A DNA stretch of 64,000 bases from Paenibacillus sp. SYP-B3998 (GTDB lineage Bacteria > Bacillota > Bacilli > Paenibacillales > NBRC-103111). The notes below the pieces were generated by a model. The model worked only from the letters and a program-made list of their open reading frames with translations, did not search any database and had not been told where the DNA came from. How positions within the stretch are numbered: position 1 is the first letter of the stretch; every line of letters begins with the position of its first letter. This document shows, one piece after another, positions 61,646 to 64,000 of this stretch. Location of the stretch: positions 1,178,001 through 1,242,000 of the forward strand of contig NZ_JAAIKC010000001.1 of NCBI RefSeq assembly GCF_010820665.1, in the 5' to 3' direction. The translations under genes and the position numbers were made by a program.

Positions 61646-61692
61646 GCTTACGATGCCGGTTATTGTGGCAAAATGCAAAGGAGATGAGCAGC

Positions 61693-62211
61693 ATGAAGCA
61701 AGAACACGGCATTACGGTCGCCGTTTATCCTGGAAGCTTCGACCCGGTGACGTATGGTCATCTCGATATCATACATAGAGCGGCCAAGGTATTTGACAAA
61801 TTAATTGTAGCAGTTCTCAATAATACCTCTAAGAATCCCCTATTTTCTTTAGAAGAACGAATGGATTTAATTAGGCAAGTGACGAAAGATCTCCCGAACG
61901 TGGAGGTCGATGGTTTTCGCGATTTGATGGTCAATTATATGAAAACTCGTAATGTTCATTTGATTGTTCGTGGACTTCGCGCAGTTTCGGATTTCGAGTA
62001 TGAGCTTCAAATGGCATCGACTAATCACAAGTTGAACGAAGATGTGGAAACGTTCTTCATGACCTCTAAGCCCAAGTATTCCTATTTGAGCTCTAGTATT
62101 GTGAAGGAAATCGCTCGTTTCCATGGCCCGGTTGGGGATCTCGTGCCACCTGAGGTTGAAGAGGCGTTGAAGAAGAAGTTCCCGGTGATCGAAGTGGACG
62201 ATAACGTTTAA
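61693..62211 (+). CDS. coaD: phosphopantetheine adenylyltransferase
   Basis: A 172-residue CoaD (YlbI), which makes dephospho-CoA from phosphopantetheine and ATP. Motifs: [16 protein letters not shown] at the N-terminus (the HxGH nucleotidyltransferase site as TYGH), [16 protein letters not shown] and [20 protein letters not shown] lies 9 nt before ATG 61693; the ATG 9 nt earlier is too close to it. The C-terminus ([14 protein letters not shown]) is slightly longer than the minimal enzyme. Confidence 0.95.
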   Translation: MKQEHGITVAVYPGSFDPVTYGHLDIIHRAAKVFDKLIVAVLNNTSKNPLFSLEERMDLIRQVTKDLPNVEVDGFRDLMVNYMKTRNVHLIVRGLRAVSDFEYELQMASTNHKLNEDVETFFMTSKPKYSYLSSSIVKEIARFHGPVGDLVPPEVEEALKKKFPVIEVDDNV

Positions 62212-62213
62212 AG

Positions 62214-63509
62214 TTAGCGGGAAATTCTGTTTCTAATTATTTGGATAGACACAGAAGCCATGAGCATAACAATTAGTAATAGCATCAACTGAGAGAGCAT
62301 AGGTCCCAAGAGGCCCCATGCCGTTTCGCCGTTCAAAGGGAATGTTGTCGCTTGGTGCTCGCTTACCGCCGAATCCAACCAAAGGAAGCTGGGCTCTGCA
62401 TCTTTAAGCAGCCAAACTAATGGTTTCCATAGGAATACCGTTAGCACAAATGCAAGCCCTGCATGCAGGGCGCGAGCTAGTAAGAATGATACATAGCGCG
62501 CGTCTGTTTTCTGATGGAAACTGGCTACTTGGGCATGGGTGGACAAGCCTCCCCACCCTAGAAATGCCCCAATCAACGCCATTTGCGGAAGCAAGGGAAA
62601 ATCCTCTATCTGGCTGAACGCGTATGCGCCAAGATGAATCTCGAACACACCTTTGATCCATTGAGGCGCCGTATCGGTGGTGATGTTTAGAAAACCAAGT
62701 AGGCTACCTGTTACAAAGCTAATGCTTTGTGTCAAATGGACGATGTTCACGACATTGATCAGTACGGAGAAAATCATCATGTATCCGCCAATAAGCATCA
62801 AAGTTTGAACCGAGGATGTTACGGAGTCGCCTAGGAGTTTGCCAAATGCTCGTCCGTCGTGCAAATAAGCTTCGCGCATGGTAGTTAGCGCGCGTTTCCA
62901 GATCGAAGTCGAAACTGGTTTTTTCGTTGATTGAATAGATGCCGAGAGCTCGGGAGACGATTGCGTTATTCCCCGATTTTCTTTGCTGTTTCTCATTAGG
63001 AATCCGGTAAGAAGAGCTGATGTGTAATGAATAATTGTCAGCAAAATACCAAGCTGTGCATTATGCAGGAAACCTACACCAACGACCATAATGATAAATA
63101 TGGGGCTGCAAAGATGAGATAATGCCGTTAATCGTTCTGTTTCAATTCGAGTGATGAGGCCTTTTTCTCGCAGGCTAGCAGTAATTTTGGCTCCCGTAGG
63201 AAATCCTACAATAAGACCGGAAGCAAGCGCCCATCCGCTAACGCCAGGAAGTCGAAAAAGGATGCGCATAAGTGGCTCGAAAAGTGTTCCAGCTCCTTGT
63301 ATAACGCCGAATCCGATTAACAACTCGGTCATGATGAAAAAAGGCAGCAGCGCTGGAAACACGAGCTTCCACCAGATGGTAAGTCCCTCAAGCGAGGATT
63401 GAAACGCCAGATCAGGGAATAAAATGATAGACACAACAACAAGGGCAGCCAGGGCCCCCAACAGCAGCGTTGTGAGTGTACTACCGGACTTCGAATGCAT
63501 GCGCTGCAT
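62214..63509 (-). CDS. ylbJ: sporulation integral membrane protein YlbJ
   Basis: A 431-residue nucleoside-transporter-like (Gate domain) membrane protein with about eight to ten helices. In Bacillus subtilis YlbJ is a sigma-E-dependent protein needed for normal spores. Segments typical of the family are WWKLVFPALLPFFIMTELLI, SGLIVGFPTGAKITASLREK and MALIGAFLGWGGLSTHAQVAS. ATG 63509 has GAGGTGA at 5 nt; GTG 63518 is less likely. Convergent with coaD, 2 nt apart, and divergent from ylbL, the same arrangement as in Bacillus. Confidence 0.92.
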   Translation of the reverse strand: MQRMHSKSGSTLTTLLLGALAALVVVSIILFPDLAFQSSLEGLTIWWKLVFPALLPFFIMTELLIGFGVIQGAGTLFEPLMRILFRLPGVSGWALASGLIVGFPTGAKITASLREKGLITRIETERLTALSHLCSPIFIIMVVGVGFLHNAQLGILLTIIHYTSALLTGFLMRNSKENRGITQSSPELSASIQSTKKPVSTSIWKRALTTMREAYLHDGRAFGKLLGDSVTSSVQTLMLIGGYMMIFSVLINVVNIVHLTQSISFVTGSLLGFLNITTDTAPQWIKGVFEIHLGAYAFSQIEDFPLLPQMALIGAFLGWGGLSTHAQVASFHQKTDARYVSFLLARALHAGLAFVLTVFLWKPLVWLLKDAEPSFLWLDSAVSEHQATTFPLNGETAWGLLGPMLSQLMLLLIVMLMASVSIQIIRNRISR

Positions 63510-63635
63510 GAAATTCACCTCATCCTACTAAATATGCTACATTTGTACGCGTGTAGGCGAGGCTTTAGACCAAGCTTTTGCTTGTTGAGGGACAGGAATT
63601 GTCAATTGTAATTAGCAACAGGAGGGGAAACCTGT

Positions 63636-64000
63636 ATGAATGAGAAAGATGAAAGCAGCATACGCACATGGTCGAGCGATTCGTACAGCCATCCCAAAAG
63701 AACGGCGACCAGACGCTATTTACTTTCTTTTTTGGTTGGTATTGTTATTATTTATTTGATGTTTTTTATCCAGCTTCCTTATTTTATTTTCATGCCTGGG
63801 ACAGCGGAAGAAATAAAGCCGATGGTAAGCATTCCCAAGGGTTCTGATCCCGAGAAAGGCGCACTTATGCTGACGACAGTAAGAGTCGCTGATGCCAATT
63901 TGGTTAATTACTTAATTGGTCTCGTGCACCCGTATGAGGAAATTCAACCGAAAACAAGTGTGTTTCGAAAAGGGGAGTCCGAAAAAGAGTATTCGCAGCG
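63636..64000 (+). CDS. ylbL: PDZ/Lon-type membrane protease YlbL/SepM (partial, runs off the window)
   Basis: First 121 residues of a YlbL/SepM family protein: a charged N-terminus, one transmembrane helix (YLLSFLVGIVIIYLMFFI, near residues 33-50), then LPYFIFMPGTAEEIKPMV and GALMLTTVRVADANLVNYLI, which open the extracytoplasmic part. The PDZ and Lon-like catalytic domains lie beyond the window. AGGAGGGG lies 8 nt before the ATG. Divergent from ylbJ. Confidence 0.88.
   Translation, partial: MNEKDESSIRTWSSDSYSHPKRTATRRYLLSFLVGIVIIYLMFFIQLPYFIFMPGTAEEIKPMVSIPKGSDPEKGALMLTTVRVADANLVNYLIGLVHPYEEIQPKTSVFRKGESEKEYSQ

Noticed and set aside
1..64000. CRISPR array, tRNA or rRNA genes
   Set aside because: No regularly spaced direct repeats, no cloverleaf-like sequence and no rRNA-like stretches were seen.

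Overview
The window reads as chromosome of a Gram-positive, endospore-forming bacterium of the Paenibacillus type. The basis is gene order (the ylo/ylb housekeeping clusters of Bacillus: yloA-yloB, yloC-remA-gmk-rpoZ-coaBC-priA-def-fmt-rsmB-rlmN-prpC-prkC-rsgA-rpe-spoVM-rpmB-yloU-yloV-degV-recG, and ylbF-ylbG plus rsmD-coaD-ylbJ-ylbL), purine-rich ribosome binding sites, intermediate G+C, and sporulation genes (spoVM, ylbJ, ylbF). No rRNA, tRNA, CRISPR array or complete insertion sequence was seen.

Layout. 1-6400: an XPB-type helicase overlapping a partner that carries an XPB/Ssl2-type N-terminal domain, then ylbF, an asparaginase, ylbG and an unknown protein. 6400-9470: a LysR regulator, a PHP phosphoesterase, galU, and directly behind galU the decayed remains of a UDP-glucose dehydrogenase gene. 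9470-38140: the conserved housekeeping block (ribosome quality control, calcium pump, dapF, yitJ, then the long yloC-to-recG series for nucleotide, coenzyme A, translation, signalling and repair functions). 38180-41460: an AraC regulator divergent from a GH29 fucosidase, and an unknown protein behind a Fur-box promoter. 41500-46700: small proteins, an SOS-type operon (two LexA-like boxes, a Y-family polymerase flanked by two related helper proteins), a TetR-controlled pair of SMR transporters, and an SRAP-domain DNA repair protein. 46700-48450: a metallophosphoesterase and an unknown protein. 48470-55450: what looks like a zinc-limitation regulon: zur, two COG0523 (CobW-like) GTPases and a permease/YcgQ pair, with Zur-like boxes in the three promoter regions. 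55560-60700: accessory genes with signs of decay (truncated ABC-F gene, a miniature inverted-repeat element, doubtful small ORFs) plus two lipoproteins and an acetyltransferase. 60800-64000: a structured RNA leader, rsmD, coaD, convergent ylbJ, and the start of a ylbL/sepM protease gene that runs off the edge.

The most interesting parts are the SOS polymerase cassette with its paralogous flanking proteins, the putative Zur regulon, the structured leader before rsmD (ylbH), the ugd pseudogene behind galU, and the degenerate repeats of about 40 nt upstream of yloU. Function calls rest on motif recognition and gene order only; no database search was made.
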